64,000 nucleotides of DNA, taken from contig NZ_OZ245785.1 of NCBI RefSeq assembly GCF_965227785.1, positions 2,232,001-2,296,000 on the forward strand, in the 5' to 3' direction. Position 1 is the first letter of the stretch; each line of letters starts with the position of its first letter. Under the pieces are notes generated by a model, which saw nothing but the letters and a program-made list of their open reading frames with translations, did not search any database and had not been told where the DNA came from. The DNA is from Gracilimonas sp965227785. Its GTDB lineage: Bacteria; Bacteroidota; Rhodothermia; Balneolales; Balneolaceae. Made by a program: the position numbers and the translations under genes. Shown in pieces: positions 1-8,463 of this stretch.

Positions 1-360
1 GGCAAAACTTCTGAGAAATTATTACAGCAGCAGCTGAGCTCGCAGATCAGGTTTACACAACCGTGGGGTGAGTTTGAGGCCCGGGTTGTTGGTTCCGCTT
101 TTCTTCATGATTTCACAAAGAATAGAATTGGAACTGATTTACAGCTAGACTTCCGGATTTTCCGGGGCTTGTCGGTTTATTTCAGAGGGGAGTATGACTG
201 GATCAACAACCAGCTTTCCATTCCGGCCGGCGGCATCACCGAACAGGAGCAGTTGCTAAACCTGAGAGAAAGGGCTACCTCCTATTCCTATGAACTGAGC
301 TTTGGTCTGGAACTCAGCTTTGGATCTATTTACAACAACGTGGTGAATCCGAGGTTGTAG
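1..360 (+). CDS. C-terminal part of a probable outer-membrane beta-barrel protein (5' end outside window)
   Basis: The reading frame is open from base 1 and closes with TAG at 358-360, giving about 119 residues of a protein that begins left of the window. The first internal ATG is at 169, but the open frame upstream has the same protein-like character, so that ATG is not taken as the start. The visible sequence alternates polar and hydrophobic residues with many aromatics and ends in short strands rich in Leu, Phe and Tyr, which suits the last strands of an outer-membrane barrel. No named family is recognisable from this fragment. A hairpin follows at 391-424. The role is unknown and the barrel assignment is an inference. 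Confidence 0.6.
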   Translation, partial: GKTSEKLLQQQLSSQIRFTQPWGEFEARVVGSAFLHDFTKNRIGTDLQLDFRIFRGLSVYFRGEYDWINNQLSIPAGGITEQEQLLNLRERATSYSYELSFGLELSFGSIYNNVVNPRL

Positions 361-390
361 AACAGTTTCAACAAATTGTTCAGACATTAA

Positions 391-424
391 AAAGCCCTGC
401 CAGTTTGATTGCCAGCAGGGCTTT
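391..424. terminator. Bidirectional hairpin terminator
   Basis: Bases 391-400 (AAAGCCCTGC) pair perfectly with 415-424 (GCAGGGCTTT) around a 14-base loop. The A-rich left foot gives a U tract on the minus strand, so it can end the tRNA transcript as well as the plus-strand barrel gene. Confidence 0.75.
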
Positions 425-432
425 ATTGTGTG

Positions 433-506
433 TACGCCCGGAAGGATTCGAACCCTCAGCCTTCTGATCCGAAGTCAGACGCTCTATCCGGTTGAGCTAC
501 GGGCGC
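433..506 (-). tRNA. tRNA-Arg (anticodon TCG)
   Basis: Read on the minus strand, bases 506 to 433 fold as a complete cloverleaf. The acceptor GCGCCCG pairs with CGGGCGT, with a G-U pair at the end and discriminator A. The D-arm carries AGCTCAACCGGATAGAGC, the anticodon loop is CTTCGGA inside stem TCTGA/TCAGA, and the T-loop has GGTTCGAATCC. The anticodon TCG reads CGA and related arginine codons. The 3' CCA is not encoded (the genome continues CAC). The gene sits alone between the barrel gene and queA and would be closed by the hairpin at 391-424. Confidence 0.95.
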
Positions 507-510
507 AGTT

Positions 511-534
511 GAACATCGAACAAGGAACACCGAA
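511..534. repeat. Interspersed intergenic repeat, copy 1
   Basis: A 24-base stretch starting GAACATCGAACAAGG is identical to bases 57337-57360, some 57 kb away. Both copies lie just outside genes. The sequence is built of GAAC/GAAcA-like words, a style common in intergenic repeats of Bacteroidota relatives. Confidence 0.75.
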
Positions 535-617
535 GGGTGAACGTTGAGCGATTGTTTTAAAAGGGCATCAAATATAAGAAGAGTTGTGCTCAGAAACATC
601 AAAAATCAGCGCCCGAT

Positions 618-1619
618 TTAGAGTATCAGCATGGCATCCCCGAAGGAGTAAAACCTGTACTTTTCTTGAATAGCGTGTTCGTAAACCCGCTTCATTTCAT
701 CAAATCCCATAAAAGCAGCTACCAGCATAAGCAGGGTGCTTTTGGGAAGGTGGAAGTTAGTGATCAGGGCATCCACAGCTTTAAAGGAGTAGCCGGGAGT
801 AATAAAAATGTCAGTCTCTCTGCTTTCAGGACTAAAGGTTCGATCGGAAGCAGAAGCAGTTTCCAAGACCCGAATACTGGTGGTGCCCACGGCCGTAATA
901 TGTGTTGCTGAATTCAACTCTTCGCATGTGGATTCGGGAAGGTGAAACCACTCGCTGTGCATGTTGTGTTCATCCAGATCTTCTGTTTTTACCGGGGCAA
1001 ATGTACCCAGTCCCACGTGCAAAGTGACTTCCGTTCTCTTTATCCCGCTATCTTTCAGTTTGGCAAGCAGTTCATCCGTGAAATGAAGTCCGGCAGTTGG
1101 AGCTGCCTTACTCCCTAAATCCTTCGCATAAACGGTTTGGTACTCATCGGAAAGAGATTCGTCTTGTTCAATGTAAGGAGGAAAGGGCGTGTGTTTATAC
1201 GGTTCCAGTTTAGGGTCGTCCATATCACAAGACAACACCAGGTTGCGAAGCCCATCATCAGCAATATTAATAACCCTGGCTGTAATGCCCTCGGCTAACT
1301 GAAGCTCCTTCCCTGCTTTAAACTTCTTGCCGGGCCTGACCATTGCCTCTATCGTGTTATTGTTGCTGACGGAGGTTACGAAAAGTTCCTTTTTCCCGTC
1401 GTCAAACAGCAGCCTACATTTTTCTACCTTGCTGTTGTTGACCACCATAGTGCTGTCATCCGGAAGGTAATCACCAACATTATAGAAATAATCGTCTGTG
1501 ATGGTTTTATCTGCCCTGTTATAAACCAACAAGCGGGCGTGGTCTCTGGGTTGAGCCGGGGCTTGGGCGATGAGTTCTTCAGGAAGGTTGTAGTCAAAAT
1601 CAGATAGGGTAAATTTCAT
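618..1619 (-). CDS. queA: S-adenosylmethionine:tRNA ribosyltransferase-isomerase
   Basis: This enzyme transfers the ribosyl group of SAM to 7-aminomethyl-7-deazaguanine in tRNA, the penultimate step to queuosine, in the cytoplasm. At 333 residues it is a little shorter than the E. coli enzyme. Family marks are visible in order: an N-terminal FDYNLPEELIAQ block, VRPGKK at about 94-99, PPYIEQ near 148, APTAGLHFT at 173-181, HVGLGTFAPV at 201-210, GTTSIRVLE, NFHLPKSTLLML and a final YSFGDAML. The usual NDTRVIPARL block appears here as NNSKVEKCRL (residues 61-70), a visible deviation. It is the last gene of a tight minus-strand run after xseB, dxs and a lipoprotein, 15 bases behind the latter. 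The substrate donor SAM is made by metK at 29584. Confidence 0.93.
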   Translation of the reverse strand: MKFTLSDFDYNLPEELIAQAPAQPRDHARLLVYNRADKTITDDYFYNVGDYLPDDSTMVVNNSKVEKCRLLFDDGKKELFVTSVSNNNTIEAMVRPGKKFKAGKELQLAEGITARVINIADDGLRNLVLSCDMDDPKLEPYKHTPFPPYIEQDESLSDEYQTVYAKDLGSKAAPTAGLHFTDELLAKLKDSGIKRTEVTLHVGLGTFAPVKTEDLDEHNMHSEWFHLPESTCEELNSATHITAVGTTSIRVLETASASDRTFSPESRETDIFITPGYSFKAVDALITNFHLPKSTLLMLVAAFMGFDEMKRVYEHAIQEKYRFYSFGDAMLIL

Positions 1620-1634
1620 GCCCCAAAAATCAGG

Positions 1635-2288
1635 TTATTCAACAATAATCTCAAAGAAATTATCCTTATCGGGCTTAAACTTAACGGGTTTTATAGCTTG
1701 AATGGTGCTGTCGCGGACAACATAAATTTTCAGACTGTCTTTCACTTCAAAACCTCCGGAAACACTAGTAAAAGAACGCCCTAAGGCAAGTTGTTCCGGA
1801 TCCAATGTGAATTCACCATTAGCATTGGTTTTAGTAAGTGGAAAAGAGCCGGGAAGTGAGCTGTCTGGTTTATTGACCAGGAAAAGGCTGCTGGTTAACA
1901 TGTCAAAGTTAGATCTCACCTCGTAACCCAAGATTCCGTTAGTTAGCAGTGAGTCGGGAACAAGAATAGAATGTTCGCCTGCAGCCAAAGTATCTTCGAA
2001 AAAAGTGTTATACACACTATCAGATCCTATACGGAATAAAGAGAGGGTGTAAAGAGCTTCGATCTGAACACTGAAATTGATTGTGTAACTGGTTGCGGCC
2101 GGCTCTTGTGAAAAACCGCCCGGATCAAATTTATTCCGGATGTGAATGTCAGCATTGGCAACCCCTTCACCGTTCTCGAGTACAACTCCTTCCGCTTCCC
2201 GGTAAACCGGAGTGCTGTCATTATTGAAAAAACAGCCTGAAAGGCTTAAAGAAAAAATGACTAACAATAGTGGGGATGTATATCTCAA
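1635..2288 (-). CDS. Hypothetical lipoprotein
   Basis: The 217-residue product starts with a basic N-terminus and a hydrophobic stretch ending in the lipobox LSGC, with Cys at about residue 19, so it should be lipidated and held in the inner or outer membrane. The mature part contains a segment that resembles a carboxypeptidase-regulatory or Ig-like beta fold (residues about 30-110, GVANADIHIRN) and a second block with NANGEFTLD. No enzyme motif is visible. It lies 2 bases after dxs and 15 bases before queA on the same strand, so it is probably carried on their transcript, though no functional link to isoprenoid or tRNA biosynthesis is apparent. Confidence 0.75.
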   Translation of the reverse strand: MRYTSPLLLVIFSLSLSGCFFNNDSTPVYREAEGVVLENGEGVANADIHIRNKFDPGGFSQEPAATSYTINFSVQIEALYTLSLFRIGSDSVYNTFFEDTLAAGEHSILVPDSLLTNGILGYEVRSNFDMLTSSLFLVNKPDSSLPGSFPLTKTNANGEFTLDPEQLALGRSFTSVSGGFEVKDSLKIYVVRDSTIQAIKPVKFKPDKDNFFEIIVE

Positions 2289-2290
2289 AA

Positions 2291-4207
2291 CTAAACCTTA
2301 ATCTTTGCTTTTTTCTTAACATTCTCAATAATACCGGCAACGCCAATTCCGATTTCATCGTGAAGTTCTCCCTGCGTGCCGTGTTCTACTATACGATCGG
2401 GAATACCCATTATTTTAAGAGAGGGCTTTTCTTCTTTCTCAGCGATGTACTCAGCAACAGCACTTCCGAATCCCCCCATCTTTGAACCGTCTTCCAGCGT
2501 GATGATGTGGCTGTATTTTTCACATACCTGATCGATTAATTCCGTATCAAGCGGTTTGGCGTAACGCATGTCATAGTGCCCAATTTCAATTCCTTCTTTG
2601 GAAAGTTGATCGGCGGCTTCAAATGCATATTTACCAATCGGACCAAAGCTGAGAATAGCAATTTCATCACCTTCCCTGAGCTCTATTCCTTTACCGATTT
2701 CCATCAGTTCAAAGCTGTCACGAACTTCCATGCCAGTAGCCCTTCCCCGCGGGTAACGAATGGCCCAGGCTGCATCATCATATTTAGAAGCCGTATACAT
2801 CATATCCCGAAGATCCTGCTCGTTTAGCGGGGAGGAAATAACCATGTTGGGAATTGCCCGCATATAAGCGGTGTCGTAGGCACCATGGTGAGTAGGGCCA
2901 TCGGCTCCTACAAGTCCGGCACGGTCAATACAAAATACTACCGGTAAGTTTTGGATAGCTACATCGTGAACCAGTTGATCATAACCCCGCTGTAAAAAAG
3001 AAGAATAAATAGCACAAAAAGCTTTCTTTCCTTCTGCAGCTAATCCCGCAGCAAAAGTAACAGCGTGTTGTTCGGCGATGCCTACATCAAAGGCACGCTC
3101 GGGGAAAGTATTCATCATCGGCCATAAGCTTGACCCACTGGGCATAGCCGGGGTCATGCTTACAATACGTTCATCTTTCTCAGCTAACTGAACCAAGGCT
3201 TCTCCAAATACATCCTGATATTTTGGAATCGGATTTGGCTTGGATGGAGCGGAAAGGGATTTCCCGGTAATTTTATCAAAAGGACTGCTGGAGGCATGCC
3301 ACTTGGTTTGCTCCCGCTCAGCCGGGGCAAATCCTTTTCCTTTAACAGTAACAGCGTGGAGTAATTTAGGGCCCTTAACATCTTTAAGGTCTTCCAGTGT
3401 TTTGTGGAGACCATCGACATCATGGCCATCTACAGGGCCGTAGTATTTAAATCCTAAGGAGCGGAAAAGAGAGCCGGGAGTTAGGGCAGCCGTCATGGCT
3501 TTTTCAAGACGAGAGGCGATTTTGCGCATCTTCTCACCAGCAGATTTAAAATGCCCGAGCATGTCGTACACTTCATCCCGCATTTTGTTGTAAGTCTTGC
3601 TGGTGGTGATATCAGCCAAATATTCTTTAAGGGCTCCCACATTCGGATCGATGGACATGTTGTTATCGTTGAGGATCACCAGTATATCACTGTTCATAGC
3701 GCCGGCGTTGTTCATCGCTTCAAACGCGAGACCGGCCGTCATAGCTCCGTCACCGATTACAGCTACCACTTTTTTGTCCGATTGATCTAAATCGCGGGCC
3801 ACAGCCATGCCCAAAGCAGCAGAAATAGAGGTACTTGAATGACCTACACCAAAGGTATCATATTCACTTTCAGATCGTTTGGGAAATCCTGACAGCCCAC
3901 CATAAACCCTATTGGTATGAAACTGTTCTCTGCGCCCGGTTAAAATTTTATGACCATAGGCCTGATGACCGACATCCCAAACCAGAAGATCTTTTGGGGT
4001 GTCATACACATAATGGAGCGCAGTGGTGAGCTCAACCACGCCAAGGCTGGCCCCAAAATGGCCTCCATGAACAGAAACAATATCAATGATATACTGGCGA
4101 AGCTCATCGCATACTTCCTGAAGCTGATCGGCCTCAAGCTTTTTTAAATCGGAAGGGGAATTAATCTGAGCGAGTAACTTTCCCGGTGTTGGCTGTTTCT
4201 GTTCCAT
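2291..4207 (-). CDS. dxs: 1-deoxy-D-xylulose-5-phosphate synthase
   Basis: Dxs condenses pyruvate and glyceraldehyde 3-phosphate to 1-deoxy-D-xylulose 5-phosphate using thiamine diphosphate, the entry step of the MEP isoprenoid pathway. The 638-residue length fits the family. Visible marks include HVGHQAYGHKILTGR-type N-terminal residues (WDVGHQAYGHKILTGR), the TPP motif GDGAMTAG followed by NDNNMSI, the VDGHDVDGL block, the transketolase middle domain with GIAEQHAVTFAAGLA, and DRAGLVGADGPTHHGA. It follows xseB by 13 bases on the minus strand and precedes a lipoprotein by 2 bases, which makes xseB-dxs-lipoprotein-queA a likely operon. Confidence 0.97.
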   Translation of the reverse strand: MEQKQPTPGKLLAQINSPSDLKKLEADQLQEVCDELRQYIIDIVSVHGGHFGASLGVVELTTALHYVYDTPKDLLVWDVGHQAYGHKILTGRREQFHTNRVYGGLSGFPKRSESEYDTFGVGHSSTSISAALGMAVARDLDQSDKKVVAVIGDGAMTAGLAFEAMNNAGAMNSDILVILNDNNMSIDPNVGALKEYLADITTSKTYNKMRDEVYDMLGHFKSAGEKMRKIASRLEKAMTAALTPGSLFRSLGFKYYGPVDGHDVDGLHKTLEDLKDVKGPKLLHAVTVKGKGFAPAEREQTKWHASSSPFDKITGKSLSAPSKPNPIPKYQDVFGEALVQLAEKDERIVSMTPAMPSGSSLWPMMNTFPERAFDVGIAEQHAVTFAAGLAAEGKKAFCAIYSSFLQRGYDQLVHDVAIQNLPVVFCIDRAGLVGADGPTHHGAYDTAYMRAIPNMVISSPLNEQDLRDMMYTASKYDDAAWAIRYPRGRATGMEVRDSFELMEIGKGIELREGDEIAILSFGPIGKYAFEAADQLSKEGIEIGHYDMRYAKPLDTELIDQVCEKYSHIITLEDGSKMGGFGSAVAEYIAEKEEKPSLKIMGIPDRIVEHGTQGELHDEIGIGVAGIIENVKKKAKIKV

Positions 4208-4220
4208 AAGTTTAAAAAGT

Positions 4221-4424
4221 TTACTGCGTATTCGCTTCGTTTACTTGTTCTATACGAAGTTCAGCTTGTTCTAAAATTTCGGTGCAAAACTGAGACATCT
4301 TCACGCCTTCCTCATATAGCTTTACAGAATCTTCCAGTGTAATCTCTTCGTCCTCAAGTTGTTCCACTATCGATTCCAATTTCTTTAAAGCCTCTTCGAA
4401 GCTAAGTCGTTCCTTTTGTGCCAT
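4221..4424 (-). CDS. xseB: Exodeoxyribonuclease VII small subunit
   Basis: The 67-residue protein has the family pattern: SFEEALKKLESIVEQLEDEE, then a second amphipathic helix (LEDSVKLYEEGVKMSQFCTEIL). XseB wraps the XseA catalytic subunit of exonuclease VII, which degrades single-stranded DNA. No xseA is in this window, so the large subunit must be elsewhere. It is the first gene of the xseB-dxs-lipoprotein-queA run; its upstream side is occupied by the palindrome-bounded element at 4505-4769. Confidence 0.9.
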   Translation of the reverse strand: MAQKERLSFEEALKKLESIVEQLEDEEITLEDSVKLYEEGVKMSQFCTEILEQAELRIEQVNEANTQ

Positions 4425-4504
4425 TAAGATTTTTTTGGTACGGTAATTTTTGAATACAGTTTAGCCCTGAAGGATACCGGTTTTTTTGGAAAAAGGCACA
4501 GTTT

Positions 4505-4769
4505 ACTGTGATGTTAGTGATGATATGGAATAAATAGCCCCGTCCTTCAGGGCGGGATAAAAAAGAAACGAACAAAAAAGCTTCGCCCTATAGGCTGATT
4601 TAAAAATTTCTGGCATCCGAAGCTTTGGCTAACTAGCCATTAAAGAAAGGAGTGCCCAACCCTGCGAGGAGCATACTGCTCTTTAAGCAATCTGATGCTT
4701 GGGTTTTTATACAGTTTTAAGTGACCCCGCCCTAAAGGACGGGGCTAACTATCACACCAATCACAGTCA
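4505..4769. mobile_element. Palindrome-bounded non-coding element, possibly an IS200/IS605-type non-autonomous insertion
   Basis: This fills the only gene-free stretch longer than 300 bases (4425-4766). Bases 4535-4556 (TAGCCCCGTCCTTCAGGGC and on) and the reverse complement of 4726-4747 agree at 21 of 22 positions, and each end is itself a hairpin of the CCCCGTCCT/GGGCGGG kind. Similarity of the flanks continues outward: ACTGTGAT at 4505-4512 mirrors ATCACAGT at 4760-4767. The interior holds nested stems: AAAGCTTCG 4577-4585 with CGAAGCTTT 4618-4626, TGGCT/AGCCA 4626-4639, GAGCA/TGCTC 4669-4681, and AAGCA/TGCTT 4685-4700 followed by GGGTTTTTAT. There is no open reading frame of note. Sub-terminal hairpins are typical of IS200/IS605 derivatives; a structured RNA is the other reading. 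The right arm reaches the comEC stop codon. Confidence 0.5.
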
Positions 4770-7169
4770 CCAGTGGATGCGCTGAATGGACTTCCCATCC
4801 GATTCAAAAATAATGGCCCGTTCCATACTGGTGAAAAGCAGGTCGGTGTTTGTTTGGTATAACCGGTTTAATGCCTCCCGGTGAGGGTGCCGGAACCGAT
4901 TGCGCTCTGCCAGAGAAACGACGGAAATTTCAGGAGTAACGGTCTGAAGAAAGGTTGTGCCTGAACTTGTGCGGCTGCCGTGATGACCCACTTTCAAAAG
5001 GTCGGTGTCCAATAAATCATGATAAGCATGAACCAGTCGCTCTTCCTGTTCTTCGCCGGCATCTCCGGTAAACAAGAACTCTGATTCTCCATAAATCACA
5101 TTCAGCACAATAGAATGTTCATTAGGGTCGGCGTTATAAATGTTGCCATCAGGGCCAAGTATGAGAAATAGCATGGATGGATCGAGCGCAAGGATGTCTC
5201 CGGATACCAAAGGTTTAACAGGAATCGATTTTTCTTCTGCTAATTTCAGGTATGATTGATACAAATTGGAATCGTAGTGAAAGCCGGAATTATAAATGAC
5301 ATCGATGGAAATAGATTCCATTAAATCGATGATGCCACCAATATGATCAGCATGGGGATGACTGAGAATAACCGCATCCAGCTTTTGAATACCCGCTGAT
5401 TTCAGATGAGGGATAATGACGGACTTTCCACTGTTGTATCCCGGGGACCATACTCCGGCATCAACCAAAATGTATTTATCGTTTGGAGTTCGAATGAGGG
5501 CGGCATCACCCTGACCCACATCAAAGAACGTGATGCGTAATGTAGCCGGTTTTAATTTGTCGATTGTGTTCAGTGATAGTATCAGGGAAGCTGTTGCAAG
5601 GAAAGAAGACAATAGTTTCCATCGTAAAGCAGAAATATGCCAGGCAGCTATACCAAGAATCAGAAAGACCCAAAGAATAAAGATCAGGTTACTGTTGAGG
5701 GAAGCTGTGGTCCATGTCCACTCCCATTCCGCGGCCATATTCACAAAGTCGCTCATCCACCCAAGAAAAATGTACGAAGGGTAATTGAGGATTAATCCGG
5801 CTGGGGGAATAACGGCGGCGATAAATAAAGAGACCAGGGATAGCGGAACTACGATTCCAAGAAATGGCACAAAAAGCGCATTGGCAATCGGGCTTACTAA
5901 AGAAATCTCTCCGAAATAATGGACCTGTAATGGATATAGCCCAAACTGAACGACCAGTGAAACAATGACGACCATTAATGGCTTGCTATACCACCGGATT
6001 CGCATCCAGTAAGGAAACAGGTTTTGAATAACCGGCAGGATAAGCAGAATAATAAGAACAGCGGAAAAGGAAAGCTGAAACCCGATATCAAATAGCTGGG
6101 ATGGGTTGATGATCAACAATACAAGAGCTGCCGCTGCCGTAAGGTTGATGGAGTCGTTAATTTTATGGAAGAGTTTACCATAGGTAAGAAAACCGGCCAT
6201 TACGGAAGCTCTCATCACGGATGGGGAAAACCCTGTAATACCGGCATAACTGAGTAGAATGAGAATCAGCAACAGTAAGCCGACTTTCTTTCCATGTTTC
6301 TTGGTCCAAAAGTAAGGGATGATGATCCAAAAGGGAGCAATGATAAACCCGACATGCAGGCCAGAAACAGCCATGATATGGGAAAGACCGGCGCGTGCAA
6401 AGGCCGTTTTTGACTCGCTGTCTAACTCTTGTTTATATCCAACCAGTAAGGCTTTTGCTATCGGGGAGGTTTGAGCGTCAAAGTTTTTGTCTACGAGCTC
6501 TAAGGCTCGCTCTCTCCACCACACCCACTCAGCGGGGTTGGTGTTTAGTTGTACCCGGTGAAGGGTGTCGAGCTTGAATTGAGTAGAAATGCCCTGTGAA
6601 TGCAGGTATCCTTTATAATCAAAATCCAGAGGATTGCGCTTTTCGGAAATGGGGATGATAGTTCCTGAAAAGCTCACCCGGTCCCCTAATGTAGCTTCCC
6701 CGGCCGCTTCATCTGCCAAAACTCTTGCCTTGAAAGTATATTCTGATTTCACCTGACTGATTTCCGTTTCAGATACAGTTATATCCCATCGTTCTTTCCC
6801 GGAAGAGGTTGTAGAAATAGAAACTACAGATCCGGTTATACCAATGGGCTCCCAATCGGAAATTTGAATCAGTTGCAAAATAAGAGGGGAATCCTGTGCG
6901 GAATGAATAGCGTTTCTGATTATCCCGAAAGAGATGACCAACATGAGAAACATAGAGATTCCCAATTTTTGGAGAACAAGAGATGATGATTGGTGAGCTT
7001 TCCATTCAATCAACCCAAAGATCAGAGAAAGCAGGGCAAAAAGAATGAGGGAGACAGGCAGGGCAGGATTGAAGTAATCATAAATAAGGATCCCGGTAAT
7101 CATCAGTAAAACAATTCTTACAGCCGGGTATCGACTAAAGGGAAATTGGTATGTTGTTCGGGCTCCCAT
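4767..7169 (-). CDS. comEC: ComEC/Rec2-family DNA uptake channel
   Basis: ComEC carries transforming single-stranded DNA across the inner membrane. The 800-residue protein has several N-terminal membrane segments, a soluble OB-like part at about 100-210, the Competence domain with MAVSGLHVGFIIAPFW near 265 and GITGFSPSVMRASVMAG, further membrane segments, and a C-terminal metallo-beta-lactamase fold domain from about 540. That domain shows FDVGQGDAALI, DAGVW, the metal motif SHPHADHIGG at about 600 and GHHGSRTSS. The full set suggests an active nuclease domain. Its stop codon lies in the right arm of the inverted-repeat element. No other competence genes are in the window. Confidence 0.93.
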   Translation of the reverse strand: MGARTTYQFPFSRYPAVRIVLLMITGILIYDYFNPALPVSLILFALLSLIFGLIEWKAHQSSSLVLQKLGISMFLMLVISFGIIRNAIHSAQDSPLILQLIQISDWEPIGITGSVVSISTTSSGKERWDITVSETEISQVKSEYTFKARVLADEAAGEATLGDRVSFSGTIIPISEKRNPLDFDYKGYLHSQGISTQFKLDTLHRVQLNTNPAEWVWWRERALELVDKNFDAQTSPIAKALLVGYKQELDSESKTAFARAGLSHIMAVSGLHVGFIIAPFWIIIPYFWTKKHGKKVGLLLLILILLSYAGITGFSPSVMRASVMAGFLTYGKLFHKINDSINLTAAAALVLLIINPSQLFDIGFQLSFSAVLIILLILPVIQNLFPYWMRIRWYSKPLMVVIVSLVVQFGLYPLQVHYFGEISLVSPIANALFVPFLGIVVPLSLVSLFIAAVIPPAGLILNYPSYIFLGWMSDFVNMAAEWEWTWTTASLNSNLIFILWVFLILGIAAWHISALRWKLLSSFLATASLILSLNTIDKLKPATLRITFFDVGQGDAALIRTPNDKYILVDAGVWSPGYNSGKSVIIPHLKSAGIQKLDAVILSHPHADHIGGIIDLMESISIDVIYNSGFHYDSNLYQSYLKLAEEKSIPVKPLVSGDILALDPSMLFLILGPDGNIYNADPNEHSIVLNVIYGESEFLFTGDAGEEQEERLVHAYHDLLDTDLLKVGHHGSRTSSGTTFLQTVTPEISVVSLAERNRFRHPHREALNRLYQTNTDLLFTSMERAIIFESDGKSIQRIHW

Positions 7170-7245
7170 GTGAGTAAGAGCGATAACTCACCCATTCCTT
7201 ACAAAAAATTTTCAGGAGGTAATCAGAATCCGTCGGTAAATAAAA

Positions 7246-7271
7246 AAAGCCTGACCACACGATCAGGCTTT
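7246..7271 (-). terminator. Rho-independent terminator of the sugar dehydrogenase gene
   Basis: AAAGCCTGA (7246-7254) pairs with TCAGGCTTT (7263-7271). On the minus strand the hairpin is followed by TTTTTTTATTTA, a strong U tract, 24 bases after the stop of the gene at 7295. Confidence 0.85.
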
Positions 7272-7294
7272 AGAAAAAATATTAGAAGGAATGG

Positions 7295-8440
7295 TTAGTC
7301 TTCAATGGGGACTAAACGATAGATTCCATCTCCTTCTGCAGAGAAATAAATGTAGCCGTCAGGTCCTTGCTCAACGGCGCGGATTCTTCCGGTACCTTCA
7401 ACCAGTTTTTGTTCATTAACAACTTCGTTCCCATTCAAATCTAAGTGAGCGATATAGGCAAACTTCAAAGAGCCGATGAGAAGATCTCCTTCCCAGCCCG
7501 GATATTTATCACCGGTTATAAAAGCCATCCCGGAAGGTGCAATAGATGGGTCCCAGTAGGTAAGGGGTTGCTCCATGCCTTCGCGAGCGGTGTCTTCGGC
7601 AAACTCGGTGCCATCGTAATTAATGCCATAACTGATTACCGGCCATCCGTAATTGTTGCCCGGTTCAATGATGTTTACTTCATCACCTCCACGCGGGCCA
7701 TGCTCATGTGCCCAAACAATTCCGCTTTCAGGATGAACGGCCATACCCTGAGGGTTTCTGTGACCATAAGTGTACATAGCATCAAGTCCGTCTTTGCCAA
7801 CAAAAGGGTTGTCGGAAGGAACAGAGCCATCTGCATTCAAGCGGTAAATTTTACCACCGTCACGATTGATATCTTGTGGTAACTCATCCCGATTTCCACG
7901 ATCTCCGATAGAGAAAAACAGGTAGCCGTTATCATCGAATACAATTCGGCTTCCATAATGCTGACCGCGGCGGGAATTTGGTGTTCCCTTATAAATTTCT
8001 TCAACAGAAGTCAGGCTGTTGCCATCCAGTTTTGCACGGATGATTTTTGTGTTGCTGCCTGAACCTTCGCCATCGCTGGAAGCATAGGAAAAGTAAATCC
8101 AGCCGTTTTCCTCGTAATCCGGGTGAGTTTCAACATCCAGGAAACCACCTTGGCCGTTTACGTCAAGGTCTGAAGGGATGCCTTCAGTTATTTCAGCAGC
8201 GATTTCTCCGTTGCTAATGTGATATAGTGTCCCGCCTTTCTCAGTTACCAGCATGTCTCCATCCGGGAGAAAGCCAATTCCCCAGCCAATGCGGATTCCC
8301 TCTACAACTAATTCAGCTTCAACTTTGAGGTCGGAAGCCTGCGGAGTTTTAGTGTCGCTGGTTTGGCTGTTACACCCGGTAGAAAATACAAGCAGTGCCA
8401 CAACAGGCAGTAAGTGTTGGATCCATTTTTTAGAAATCAT
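7295..8440 (-). CDS. PQQ-type soluble aldose/sorbosone dehydrogenase-like lipoprotein
   Basis: The 381-residue protein has a lipoprotein signal (VFSTGC, Cys near 23) and then a six-bladed propeller of the glucose/sorbosone dehydrogenase (GSDH, YliI/Asd) family. Marks are VEGIRIGWGIGFLPDGDMLVTEKGG (N-terminal blade), GQGGFLDVETHPDYEENGWIYFSY, FDDNGYLFFSIGDRG, YTYGHRNPQGMAVHP, WAHEHGPRGGDEVNI and NYGWPVISYG. Members use PQQ to oxidise sugars in the periplasm, but the substrate cannot be read from sequence and no PQQ synthesis genes are present here. It lies just downstream of the thioredoxin-like gene (24 bases) and ends in a clear terminator. Confidence 0.88.
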   Translation of the reverse strand: MISKKWIQHLLPVVALLVFSTGCNSQTSDTKTPQASDLKVEAELVVEGIRIGWGIGFLPDGDMLVTEKGGTLYHISNGEIAAEITEGIPSDLDVNGQGGFLDVETHPDYEENGWIYFSYASSDGEGSGSNTKIIRAKLDGNSLTSVEEIYKGTPNSRRGQHYGSRIVFDDNGYLFFSIGDRGNRDELPQDINRDGGKIYRLNADGSVPSDNPFVGKDGLDAMYTYGHRNPQGMAVHPESGIVWAHEHGPRGGDEVNIIEPGNNYGWPVISYGINYDGTEFAEDTAREGMEQPLTYWDPSIAPSGMAFITGDKYPGWEGDLLIGSLKFAYIAHLDLNGNEVVNEQKLVEGTGRIRAVEQGPDGYIYFSAEGDGIYRLVPIED

Positions 8441-8463
8441 AATAAGCCTTTGGTTAATCCTGA

